NCBI GenBank assembly: GCA_032871835.1
Contig: CM065300.1
Location: 3,849,768 to 3,913,767 of the forward strand
Source: Dipteronia dyeriana
Taxonomy: Eukaryota; Streptophyta; Magnoliopsida; Sapindales; Sapindaceae
Direction of reading: 5' to 3'
Length of the DNA: 64,000 bases
Shown here: positions 44,009 through 56,054 of the stretch, in pieces
Numbering within the stretch: position 1 is the first letter of the stretch
Layout of the letters: each line of letters begins with the position of its first letter
Notes under the pieces: generated by a model
Database searches by the model: none
The model's input: the letters and a program-made list of their open reading frames with translations, nothing else
Told to the model about the DNA's origin: nothing
Translations under genes and position numbers: made by a program

Positions 44009-45942
44009 TGTTAATAGCAAAATTTGGCTAGGGACCAAAGAAGAATTTTCCACTTCCTAGCCTTCCCGCAAGGGTCCAAATTTGGGATTATATGACGAGG
44101 TATCAAGGTCCCCGAGGTTGAGCTACCACATGATCCTACAGGAAACAAGGTGAGGCTGCCCAAACCATCTGAGCATCTCGCACGTGTCCATGCTTACCAA
44201 ATAAAGCCCGACGAGACCGCGTCAAGCTCTTTATGCCAGGATAAAGCCCGAAGCTAGGTCGAAGTGAAAGGACCTGGGTCCGCCGACATCAAGGCCCTCC
44301 TGCCTCGTCGAGGTAAAATCTCGACCTGTCCAAACATTAAAGGAAGGAGCCCGTAAAGCCTCATCGTCACCAAAAAACGCCAAGATCCACTGTAAATCCT
44401 GGCATGGTTAAATCAAGTAGCAAGAACAGTACTCGAACGTACCTCTCCACCCTTCCAGAAGCGAGCCAAGGTTGCCTGTTTATGGCAAACACTTTACCTG
44501 GGCCTGCTAGCCAAGCCCGCTACCCCGCTAGGTAGCCTGCATAATTAGGTCAAGCTCCATGATGAAGCTCGGTGTAGCTAAACCAAGCTCCCAGCTACAA
44601 GGTTGGAACCCTATGGGATATTTCGCCCCTAAAATGGTTAGCACAAGCTCCATGGGAAGACCAACATCTAGCTCCATGACAATCGAAAGGTCCCCGGGGG
44701 ACCCCGCCAGTGTACTAGATCCTAGGGTACCTCTCCCTCAAGAAATATCAAATGTCACATCGGGTAACCTCCATGAAGTACCTCTCCAAAGTGACAAGCA
44801 GAACTAGAGCTCTCATCTCGGCAACGTAGGAAGAGAGGATTGACTTCCATGACATTTAAAGTACCATTAATGAGGTCAACTGTATTAATGGAGGCAGTCA
44901 ACCCAATTAATGACATGATCAACACCATTAATAAAGAGAATATTCAACTCTTTAATGGCCGTCATTAGTGAAAGAGTCCAAAAAGGAAACAAACATCTTT
45001 TCCTCCAAGATATCCCCCACAACCTATTCTTTGGGGTCAACTATAACAGAGAATCCCGCTTATCAAGGAAAGAAGAGTCCGAAGAGGAAACAAACACATC
45101 CCCTCCGAGATATTAGCCACGATCTGATCAACTACATTAAAGGAAGAATCGTACTCAATAAGAAGAGGGAGATTGAAGAATCCTGGACTTGCACTCCAAG
45201 GTAGTCACCATGTATAAATATGCCTGTAAAAGGCATAGTAAGAAGATCGAATCAATGACAGAAGACAGACATGCTTCGCTAAAAGGATCTCTCGACATCA
45301 TCAATATACGTATTACCTTTACCTAGAATATACCGGTATCGGTCTACATTCGACCACCATTGCAAGCTCTCCGGAGCAACTACGTTGTATTACTTCACCA
45401 TTCTTGTAAGCTCCCCGGAGCATTCTCTGATGTATATACATAAGGAAGGGTATTCCACCTTCCTCCGGATACTGCCTTGGGGGCATGTGATCATTCGTGA
45501 TGCTTTATCCCCCTTGGTCAGTCCATCTCCCTCTACAAAAGACTTGTGTATTTCCTATTATCTACTGTGTTACGCATGTGTGTATGTGGGCTAGGAACCG
45601 ACCTCATTGGTCCTAGCTCTCTAATCTTTCTTACATGAGATCGGGAAACAACAACGAAGACCTAAGGAAACGAAGCTAGATTCCTACCCCGCTGGACCTA
45701 GCGCTCTTATCCTCTCATCTATACGCCAAAGTCGCACGTCAAGATGAGGAGAAACCACCCAGACCAGCTTGAAGGAAGTAGATGAGCTCTCCCGCATCAT
45801 CTATGTGGCAGAAATCGAGCTCTCCGACACTGGAGCTAGATAAGCCCCCCTCCTTACTTGCTATCTAGATCGGGGAATTACAGGAAGGAATCGGGCTCCA
45901 GGGCCGGGCTCCGGGTACCATGACGGACTCCGACCCCGACCA

Positions 45943-46064
45943 AGGACCAGGACCAAGACCAGGACCAGGACCAGGACCAAGACCAGGACCAGGACCAGGA
46001 CCAGGACCAGGATCAGGACCAGGACCAGGACCAGGACCAGGACCAGGACCAGGACCAGGACCAA
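45943..46064. repeat. CCAGGA hexamer array
   Basis: About 20 copies of GGACCA with a few AAGACC and ATCAGG variants, inside the long LTR. Open frames across it (Gly-Pro or Leu-Val on the minus strand) are artefacts of the 6-base period. Confidence 0.95.
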
Positions 46065-47039
46065 GATCAACCCCTTCATACCAGTAAAGAAACCTCGAGC
46101 TCCCTCGTTTCCTACCTACCACAAAGCTCGACGGAAAGGATAACTCCTCTCCTACCTACTACAAAGCCCGGCAGGTGGGATGACTTCTCTCCTACCTACC
46201 ACGAAACCTGACGGGCGGGATGGCATGTCTCCTCAAGCTCCTCATATCTACTACATAAGCACAAAGCCCGACCAGCGGGACGTTTTGTCTCCTACCTATG
46301 ACTTCATCCTCCATCATATTCATACAAGATCAGGTCAGGTATCAACGATACCGACCCCGGCCACCACTTTCGCGGTAGTGGTCTCGAGGGCGTTAATGGG
46401 TATTTCTCATCCTAAAAAAAATTCCTGTTAACACTTTCCGCCGCCGTCTGTGGGAAGTTTCCACACCTCTTTTGAAAGCCTTTATGTCTCTACATGAGTA
46501 TCATTATACTATCAAGGTAACAGATTCATTATTCATGAATATCATTTACTATATACGATGTCTTTTCTTCATACTTGTCTACATCGCCTATGTATCGCAT
46601 GTGGTGCTCATTTTATCATTTAACGATTTTCGTTCATTGTGGAGCAAATATGGCACGTGGGATTCCTGGTGTAACCAATTCATTATGCTACTTCTATGAA
46701 GTGAACCTGCTCAGATAATCATGGAGCTCCAATACAGTAGCTCCCCGCTTGAAGCTCCCCTATATAGTTGAACCATTCTGATACATCGAGAGCTCCTATA
46801 CAGTAAAACTTCACCTCTCCTGCTCTTCTACAGCAGATTCGCTCTGCCACCAATGTAACACTTATCCAGCAGATCCACTGGGCTTCGACCTGTTCATACG
46901 GATCCCCTCATACCTCCAGGTCCGCCCTTCGTAAGCTCCTAGGTAGAGGTAGCAGTCGGCCCATGAATCTAAGAAGTCAATTCAGCTGTGTAGCTTCTAG
47001 AGCAGCACGACCAGTAGAAAATTAGCGGTTCCATGCCTC

Positions 47040-49300
47040 ATGCACCGGGTCAGTCAACGCCCAAGTGAGCCACTGAACTCTTGGTTCACTCTAGGAGGAT
47101 CCAGAGCTTTCTCTCAAATTACAGGGGATTCCAGAGACCCCAAGCATGCTTCTGGACCAGTACCAAACCAGTGGCTTCATGTTTACCAGGTCATTCACCG
47201 CCCCAGCAAGCCGCTGAAGCCCGATCTAATAGAGGAGGTCTCATAAGCTTCCAACCTTTGGTAAGGCCATCTACGTGCCTAAGCAAGCTTCTAGATCAGT
47301 AGCACCGCTATAAGACCGGTGGCTTCGCTCCATGTTTACCGGGTCATTTACCTTCCTAGCAAGCCACCTAAGCCCGATCCGATCCAGACGGTCTTAGAAG
47401 CTTCCGACCTTTGGTAAGGCCACCTACGTGCCTAAGCAAGCTTCTAAACCGGTAGCACTGCTACAAGACCGGTGGCTTCGCTCCATGTTTACCGGGTCAT
47501 TTACCGTCCTAGAAAGCCACCGAAGCCCGATCCGATCGAGGCGGTCTTAGAAGCTTCCGACCTTTGGTAAGGCCTCCTACGTGCCTAAGCAAGCTTCTAA
47601 ACCGGTAGCACCGCTACAAGACCGGTGGCTTCACTCCATGTTTACAGGGCCATTCACCGTCCTAGCAAGCCACCGAAGCCCGATCCGATTGAGGAGGTCT
47701 CAGAAGCTTCCCACCTTTGATAAGGCCACCTACGTGCCTAAGCAAGCTTATAGACCGGTAGCACCACTACAAGACCGGTGGCTTCGCTCCATGTTTATCG
47801 GGCCATTCACAGCCCTAGCAAGCCACCAAAGCCCGATTCGATCGAGGAGGTCTCAGAAGCTTCCCACTTTTGGTAAGGCCACCTACGTGCCTAAGCAAGC
47901 TTCTAGACCGGTAGCATCGCTACAAGACCGGTGGCTTCGCTCTATGTTTACCCGGTCATTCACCGCCATAGCAAGCCACCAAAGCCCGATCCGATCAAGG
48001 AGGTCTCAGAAGCTTCCCACCTTTGGTAAGGCCACCTACGTGCCTAAGCAAGCTTCTAAACCGGTAGCACCGCTACAAGACCGGTGGCTTCGCTCCATGT
48101 TTACAGGATCATTCATCGCCCTAGCAAGCCACCTAAGCCCGATCTGATCGAGGAGAGATCAGAGGTTTCCCACTCTTGGTAAGGCCTCCTACATGCCTAA
48201 GTAAACCTCTGGACTAGCAGCCTCATTGTAAGGCCAAGTGGCTCCTTACTTCTTATACAGGGTCTGTCCACGCCCAAGTGAGCCACTGAGCTCTTGATTC
48301 ATTCCAGCAGGGTACAGAGCCCTCTCTTAGTTGCTGGGGACTTCTAGGATCCAGAGCAACCATCTGGACCAGTACCTCCTGTGACTTCGCTTCATGTTTA
48401 CAGGGCCATTCACCACCCCAGCAAGCCACCGAAGCCAGATACGATCAAGGAGGTCTCAGAAGCTTCCCACCTTTGGTAAGGCCACCTACGTGCCTAAGCA
48501 AGCTTTAGACCAGTAGCACCGCTATAAAATCGGTGGATTCGCTCCATGTTTACCGGGCCATTCATCGCCCTAGCAAGCAACCGAAGCCCGATCTGATCTA
48601 GGAGAGCCCAGAGGTTTCCAACTCTTGATAAGGCCTTCTACATGCCTAACTAAACCTCTGGACTAACAACCTCACTGTAAGGCCAAGTGGTTCCTCACTT
48701 CTTATACAGAGCCTGTCAACGCCCAAGTGAGCCACTAAGCTCATGATTCATTCCAGCGGGGTCCAGAGCCCTCTCTCAGTTGATGGGGACTTCTAGGATC
48801 CTGAGCATGCATCTGGACCAGTACCTCCGGTGGCTTCACTCCATGTATACCGGGCCATTCACCGCCCTAGCAAGCCACCAAAGCCCGATCAGATCGAAGA
48901 GGTCTCAGAAGCTTCCCACATTTGGTAAGGCCACCTACGTGTCTAAGCAAGCTTTTAGGCCGGTAACACCACTACAAGACCGGTGGCTTCGCTCCATGTT
49001 TACCGGGCCATTCATCGCCCTAGCAAGCCACTGAAGCCTGATCCGATCGAGGAGGTCTCAGAAGCTTCCCACCTTTGGTAAGGCCACCTAAGTGCCTAAG
49101 CAAGCTTCTATACCGGTAGCACCGCTACAAGATCGGTGGCTTCGCTCCATATTTATCGAGCCATTCATCGCCCTAGCAAGCCACCGAAGCCCGATCTGAT
49201 CGAGGAGAGCCCAGAGGTTTCCCACTCTTGGTAAGGCCTTCTATATGCTTAAGTAATCCTCTGGACTAGCAGCCTCACTGTAAGGCCAAGTGGCTCCTCA
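47040..49300 (+). repeat. 153-bp satellite-like array inside an LTR element
   Basis: The word AAGCTTCC recurs at 47245, 47398, 47551, 47704, 47857 and 48010, exactly 153 bases apart. A diverged form (GAGGTTTCC) follows one period later and heads longer variant blocks at about 48160, 48610 and 49205. Since 153 is 51 codons, one frame stays open for 188 residues (47581-48147), with repeated PKQAS, PLQDRWLRSMF and SQKLPTFGKATYV words. Similarity to known protein families was not recognised. Confidence 0.9.
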
Positions 49301-49306
49301 CTTCTT

Positions 49307-49459
49307 ATTCGTCAAAAACCTTATTCGAATCAAGTAATGAGGTACATTTACCTTCCAAATCTCTTCATCATAACAGCCCATAGGGGTCAATGTTACTTCG
49401 TACAGTTCTTTCAAAAATGACAGGTTTTTGAGGAATGATCCTGAAACGAGAAAGAAAAT
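49307..49459. repeat. 155-bp direct repeat of ABCC exon, copy 2
   Basis: Partner of 43854-44008. It reads [19 protein letters not shown], then runs into stops after PYGLL. The two copies carry different lesions and enclose the LTR element 44009-49306. Confidence 0.95.
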
Positions 49460-49902
49460 CAAGAAGGCCTAGCTTGCAAATATAAACTCCATCAATGATT
49501 ATTTTCCCACTTGAAAGCTCAACTAGCCAGAAGAACACTTAGACTAGAGTTGACTTGCCACTTCCTGTACGGCCAACGACTCCAATCTTCTCTCCTCCTA
49601 GAATTTTGAAAGTTATGCCTTTGAGAACAATAGGAGTGTTTAGCATATATCTAACCTGCTCAGGAAAATTAAAGAACATTTTTAGAATCCTTGATAAGGT
49701 TACAAGCAAACAAAGGCTTATTGATATTTTGACAGAGATTTACCCGTAAATTCTTCAACTCAATGTCACCATGGATGGGCCAATCTGATGAGGGAAGAGA
49801 ATTTGTTATCTTCCAGGCAGGTTCTGATGGAATCTTTGTAAATTGCTTGACTCTTTCAATAGAAACCATTCGATTCTCTACGATAGAACTCATGTATACA
49901 AC

Positions 49903-51947
49903 TAGGGGTGGGCGCGGTTCGATTCGGTTCGGTTTTGACTAAAACCGAACTGAACCGAAAATATTTCGGTTTACCCAAAAGTAAACCGGTTTAAACCGAA
50001 TAAGAAATGATAATCGAACTGAACTGAACTGATTTGAATCGGTTCGGTTCATTTCGGTTTTGGGCCTAATGGGCCTTTTTAACTTGATTGGCTAAATGAG
50101 TTTTTTTAATAAATTTTTACCTTTAATGGTCTGTTGTTACCTTGTTGGATTCTAATTTTGGATAAAAGTTTGATAAATTTTACTAGCCTAAGCCCAAATC
50201 AAACATAACTAATAATATTTAAGTTATACTTCATTTTAAAAAATCACAAATTAAATAAACATGAAATTACATACTACAAACATACCTCTATACAAGACAT
50301 ACATCACTTCACAAGTTACATACAATTAAAATGTCCAATATAAAAACTTTAAATCATAAATTCAAACTCCAAATAAAAATTACAATCCAAATACAAACTC
50401 CAAATAAATATTACAGTCCAAATCCAAACTTAAAATCAAAATTATAAAATAAATCCAAATAAAGGCAGCTAGACTTTATAAAATAAGCAAGACTGCTAGG
50501 CTTTCCTGCATTTATAAAAGTATACCCTTTAAAATCTTCCTCTTTCCAATGGAGCTAGAATTCTCTAAGGTCTCAGGACCCGAGTCACTACTCCCGTCCA
50601 TTGAATCAACATGATCAATCTCCATCTATCCACAATTTTATATACAAATAAAAACTAAAATAAGTAAAGTAATTAAAACCAATAGAATATTCTATTTACT
50701 AATTGTGAGATAATGTAATTAAGCATATATCAAATAGAATCCACTTTTAACAATTACCCATATCAAAGTATAATGTAATTAAGCATATAACAAATAGAAT
50801 CCACTTTTATCGATTATCCATATCAAAGTATATCTCAATCTCTCACTGTAAAAACTGAAAATCTGCCTAAAACAATAATTATTCCACTATACTAAAACAT
50901 TTCAAGCTACCACACATCAACAAGTTATTTACAACCCAATTTATACCATAATCCATATCCACAACCCACAACACATTTATATCAACAACTCAACAAGTTA
51001 TCCACAAGGACCACAACCAATTTATACCATATCCACAACCTACATCATATGTTACATATATATCAAAAACTCAACAAGTTATTCAGAATCCACATCACAT
51101 ATACATCCCACAACACATATATTTTCGTTTTAAAAAAAATAATAAATAAAAGTATAACCAATTAACCATCAACAACCAACACATCAGAGAAAATGTAATA
51201 TCCAAATCGACAAGTCCACAACAAAAAAGCTTCGGCTGAAGCCAGAATAAATAAATAAAGAATAGCTGGAGAAGACAACAACTAACCAAATAAGCAAATC
51301 CGCAACCAGACTGTCTGATTCAGGCGATTCAAACAAGTTAGATGAGCTGAATGGAGGAGCTGAGTCAGCTGACGTTGAAGATTTGAATGGAGTCTAGAGA
51401 TGAAGGAGACCATATCGGTTGAGCAGAGACTACAACGGTCGACGGTGGTCATCGAATGTGAAAAAAAAATAAGACAAAAACAAAAGTACTTGTTTGAAGA
51501 AGAAAAAAAATAACAAAATAAGAAAACAATAAGAGATTGAGTCGAGTGAGTAGTGACAAACCTTCTTTGAGGTTTGAGTTGAGACGAGCAGAGAGTCACC
51601 CGGTGAAGATCACCAGATCGGAGACGAACGACACTCCGACGGAGATGAGAAGCTGAGATGACTGGCGAAGATCGGCTCAGCTGCTACACGATCGACTGTT
51701 GAACAGTGGAGACGAGCAACGGTCTACTGAAAGAGAGGTACGAATCTGTGAGAGGTGAGCAGCGGTCGACTGAAAGAGAGGTGAGAATCGGTGAGAGGTA
51801 AGTAGCGGTCGACTGAAAGAGAGGTGAGAATCGGTGGCCGGTGAGAGGTGAGCAGCGGTCGACTACTCGACTAAAAGAGGTGAAGATTGAAGAATGAAAG
51901 AAATGTATTTGTTAGGGTTAGGGATTTAGTGATTTAGGTTTTTTTAT

Positions 51948-51994
<47 letters not shown>

Positions 51995-52157
51995 TTCAGC
52001 GGTTCAATCCGGTTTTTGATGAACCAAACCGATTTGAACCGAATTTTTTTCAAATTTTTTTTTAAACCGATTTAATTTGATGAACCGAACCGAACACCAA
52101 TTTTTTGGTTTAGTTCGAATCGGTTCGGTTCGGTTTCGAACCTAGTGCCCACCCCTA
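49903..52157. mobile_element. Non-autonomous hAT-like element in an ABCC exon
   Basis: The ends are TAGGGGTGGGC and GCCCACCCCTA. The 8-bp flanks are TATACAAC (49895-49902) and TATACAGC (52158-52165), the hAT target-site length. Subterminal GGTTCGGTT words occur at both ends in mirrored orientation. An AT repeat is at about 51950-51990. No transposase was recognised. On the minus strand the host exon reads FWAVY before and MSSIVENRMV after the insertion. Confidence 0.85.
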
Positions 52158-53936
52158 TATACAGCCCAAAACAGGACACCATTGAGAGATAGACCATAAG
52201 AAAGTGACAAACTAACATACTCTACATGTTAAAAGTTTGGTTGATTAGCTTTTTCCCACCATAAATCCCCAACAATTCGGAAACTTGGTGCCAGTGATGA
52301 GTAAAGAATGCCAGAGGAAGATATCTTGTTTGATTATAGAACTTGGAAGAAGTATCATGAGCAAAATAGCAATGCAGAGGGCAACACTTCCAATCAGTTC
52401 CAAGCGAAAACCCAAACATTCAGTCAATGCATTATTGTGGAAATCCATTCGCAAATTCGCGTTGGTCTTGTTATTATTTTCCTTAAAGAACCTGTCTTGT
52501 CTCCTAAATGAACGGATTGTCATAACACAGGAAATGGTCTCTAAAAAATGATGAATGACTGGTGCTTTTGTGATTGAATCAATGCGAGTTATTTTGAGAT
52601 ATGATGCAAGGTAGTATCCCTGCATGATCACCAGAAGATGCCAATGAAGTATTAGTGTTAAAACTTCTCTCCTCTTGTGTTTTTGAGCATAAATATGTTG
52701 ACATGAACTAAAATTTAAGCGAAAAGACTTATCTTACCCGATACCAGATATTTATCCAAACCAATGGAATAACGAGGAATACTACTGGCCAAGCATACAA
52801 GCAAGTGATGAACACAATACTGAGGAATGTGAAGTACATTACAATTACCATGCTCAGAAACATGGGAACATAAACATCAACATTTGCTTGATCAGTTGAT
52901 ACCTGAAAAGATAAACATGGCAAAAATTATTGACGAAGTTCATTGATCAAGTAAATTGAAATAACGTTGTTAAAGTCAAGACTTACACGAGTTAATACTC
53001 TTCTGGAAGGAGTGGTATCGAAGAATGACATTGGAACATGCAAAATGCTACTAAGTAGTTGATTGAAGAAGCTCTGTGCTGTTATGAGATATAGAAATGC
53101 AATGAGGAATGATTTGATAACCACAAATATGGTAGAAACGACCGCAATGATCGCATAAACAATGATGAATAGAGAAGGGATAAAAGAACAAGCTTCTGAA
53201 GTTTCATACGCTAACCAAAAGTAACTGGCCATAAGACATGCCTGCCATAATAGGGATGTTAGTATTGCACTTGCAACTGCCCACCAACCGAAAGCTTGAG
53301 TATAGTACTGCTTGTACACATCTAAGCTAAAGCGGCCAGTTTCTCGCTTTTCATCTTCAATAAGCTTTGAAGAATTGTTGTCTTCAGACTTGGACTAATA
53401 TAAAGATCTGTTTTCACCAGTGGATTTTTCCCAGCTTGCAGACCTATGGGGAGATTTAGGTGTTTGTTGAAGGGTATCACCAGATGTAGCCTTATTATTC
53501 ATTCCAGCAAGTTCGATAGAGGTTTTGTGAGCAGCTACTAATGCACCAAAATAGATGCCAGAGTTAAGAAGCTCTTCATACTTCCCAGATTGCACAATCA
53601 TCCCATCTCTCATGACCTGATTTCAAAGTACAAAATCATGTACAAGAGCTCTAATAAACGTTTTGGAAACGTAAAATGATCAACTGATAACTATTAGAAC
53701 AGAATGCAATAACCAATATACGACCCATATTGTGCAAGAAATCGACTTGATGGGTTACAAGTACAATATTCTTGTCCTTGAGTCGATAAAAATTCAGACT
53801 CCGTAACTTATCTTGACAGAGAACCAAACATAATTCCAATTCACATCACATGCAATGTTTTCTTTTTACTTATATATTTGTGATCCAGTTGACGAGACAC
53901 GTCGTTGCAGTGTTTTCAAATATGAACATTTAAGTT

Positions 53937-56054
53937 TTGTCTCACAAGGGCACAAGGCACAGGTCACAGAGACTAGTATAGCGGTAAGCAAGGGATCGAT
54001 CCATAGGAAGGTGGGATTCATCGATCATCTATAATTCTAGCTATTATTACAACACTCCGAGAGGACTCGTGTGTTGCGTGTGTGGAAAAGTAAATAATAA
54101 TATAACTAAATAACTTATATAAATAATATATTCAATGGTAGATGGAATTGAGATATGCATGAAATGTGGTTACACTAGGGAAACGACTCAACCGTGACAA
54201 TCCTCCTAATTACGTTCTAGACTCACCTAATCCTCAAATGTGCAAGTATATCATAGGCTCGTATCCCCTTAATTAATCTATAGTCTCTCTCGATGTCTTA
54301 GATATAGTATCCATATATACCTGAAATCTCCCTGGAGCAATCCGGACAATATATATGAACTCATTAAGCACGTGGAATACAAATCGAACCCTATACGCTA
54401 GCCTAGTGGTTCTAGCACTTTCTAGTCAAGCATAGTGAATGTTTATCTAAGTATTGTCAAACGCGTCTCCTCTCGGTACATAACATCTAACCATGGATCA
54501 ATTATAAAGTGATCAATTAAGCAAAAGCTTTAAGCATTCAAAATATCCATATAACTACTCAAGCACAAAAGAAACTTCGATGGTCTTTACTTCTAAGTCA
54601 AATATTCGGTTTAGTCAACTCCCTAGGATGACTAAATATGGGAAACAAGTTTACCTAACAACTACATGCAACAACTACATGCAACAATGTGATTGTTATA
54701 TCATTATGAACATTCAATTTAGGTTAAAGGTTCATCCACTTAATTAGGGAATTTTCCCACAATCAATTCATCATCCAATCCTGTCACGTGGATGGATAAT
54801 CGTGTCTTAATACAAAGACCCATTAAGAACAAGGATATGAACCAAGGTCAATTTCGTAACTAAAAGCCTGAACTGAAACATTTTCTACTCTTTGAGGCTA
54901 AAATCCCTAATACTCAAATTACTCAATACATGGAATTTTAAGTCATTCATCAATCAATCAACAATCATGGGTATCTAATTTCTAATCTAAATTACAACTA
55001 CTCCTAAACCCAATCATGGACACATATTGATTTCTAACAATTCATACATATACATATCATATTAAGAGCATAAAAAAACATATATCAAAGAGCAAAACAA
55101 AACCTAAATGAATTTAAGTACAAAAATACATATATAGCACATGTGAAAGGTTTACAAATTCCTAAATTTGGTGTTACACATCAAAGACAACAAGAAATAC
55201 AAAGAAATGAGCAAATAAGAGCAAACACTTGAAGACAAGTCCTCCAAATATGCTCATAGCCTTCCTAGCTCGAATTTGGCTCCTAATTCCTTTGTAATCT
55301 ACTCTAAGATGGATGAAGGAAGTATATAGTGGTGAGGCGAAGGTGTATGGTGAGCTCCCATGGAGGAAAAACCTTCATGGGAGTAAGAGATGAAAAAAGA
55401 TGAAGAAAATGGAACAGAGAAGAGAAGAGGCGTGAAAGGGGAAAATAAGGGAAGAGAGATCCGAAGAATGAGGAGAAAATGGGGTATTTATAGTGAGGGA
55501 GGTTAGGGCAAGACTTTTGGGTGAAAATACAATAATACCCCTCTGAAAATGGTTGAAAACATATTTTTGCCTAGAAGTGCGATTTGATGTGCTGTTCGCA
55601 TCAACACAGCATACCACATGTCACTTTTTGGAGCTTTCTGCCCAAAAATGAGGTACAAAACGCGGTACGCAACTTGGTCTCGCGCGGTTGCGTACCGCAC
55701 AGATCTGTGTACCATTACAAAAACGGAAATAACTTCGTCTTGAAACCTCAGAATCACGATCTGTAAATTGCATTAGAAAGTAGACTTTTTGGTCTTTCCG
55801 AAAAGTGGTTATGAGAAACGTAGTTCGATCGAACGAGGGAAATATGACCTTCAAAAGTTGATTGTTTTCCACGAGCCATTCCAATTTCAACTCTTCTAAC
55901 CTCAAAAACTCATCAGTTAAGCTCAAATACTTTCTGTAGGGAGTATGTACCTACACAATGCTTACAAACATATCAAATACCAAAATATACTTGAAAACAA
56001 TAACAAAAGCTAGGAAATGGGGACCTCAATTAGGTATATAAATCATTCCGATCA
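53937..56054 (-). mobile_element. LTR of a gypsy-type element (minus)
   Basis: On the minus strand a purine tract ATAGGTTTGGGGG (56057-56069) is preceded by GCTCGATGACGAGCAAAAG, the typical end of an Athila-like internal region. The LTR begins TGATCGGAAT there. A TATA box (CTATAAATACCCC) is near 55483 on the minus strand. The far end near 53937 (GTGAGACA) is less certain. Confidence 0.55.

Larger units (their letters stand above)
44009..49306 (+). mobile_element. LTR element without coding domains (LARD-like), 3' LTR missing
   Basis: An LTR of about 2.4 kb (44009-46433) starts TGTTAATAGC and ends CCTGTTAACA. It is followed by CTTTCCGCCGCCGTCTGTGG, close to the GCGCCGTCTGTGGGAA primer-binding type of Tat-lineage gypsy elements. 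A promoter-like ATGTATAAATATGCC is near 45211. The internal part is mainly the satellite-like array at 47040-49300. No gag or pol was seen, and no second LTR is present before the host exon copy at 49307. Confidence 0.65.

Noticed and set aside
45861..46122. Minus-strand open frames of Gly-Pro or Leu-Val repeats
   Set aside because: They are produced by the CCAGGA hexamer array; no other coding signal is present.
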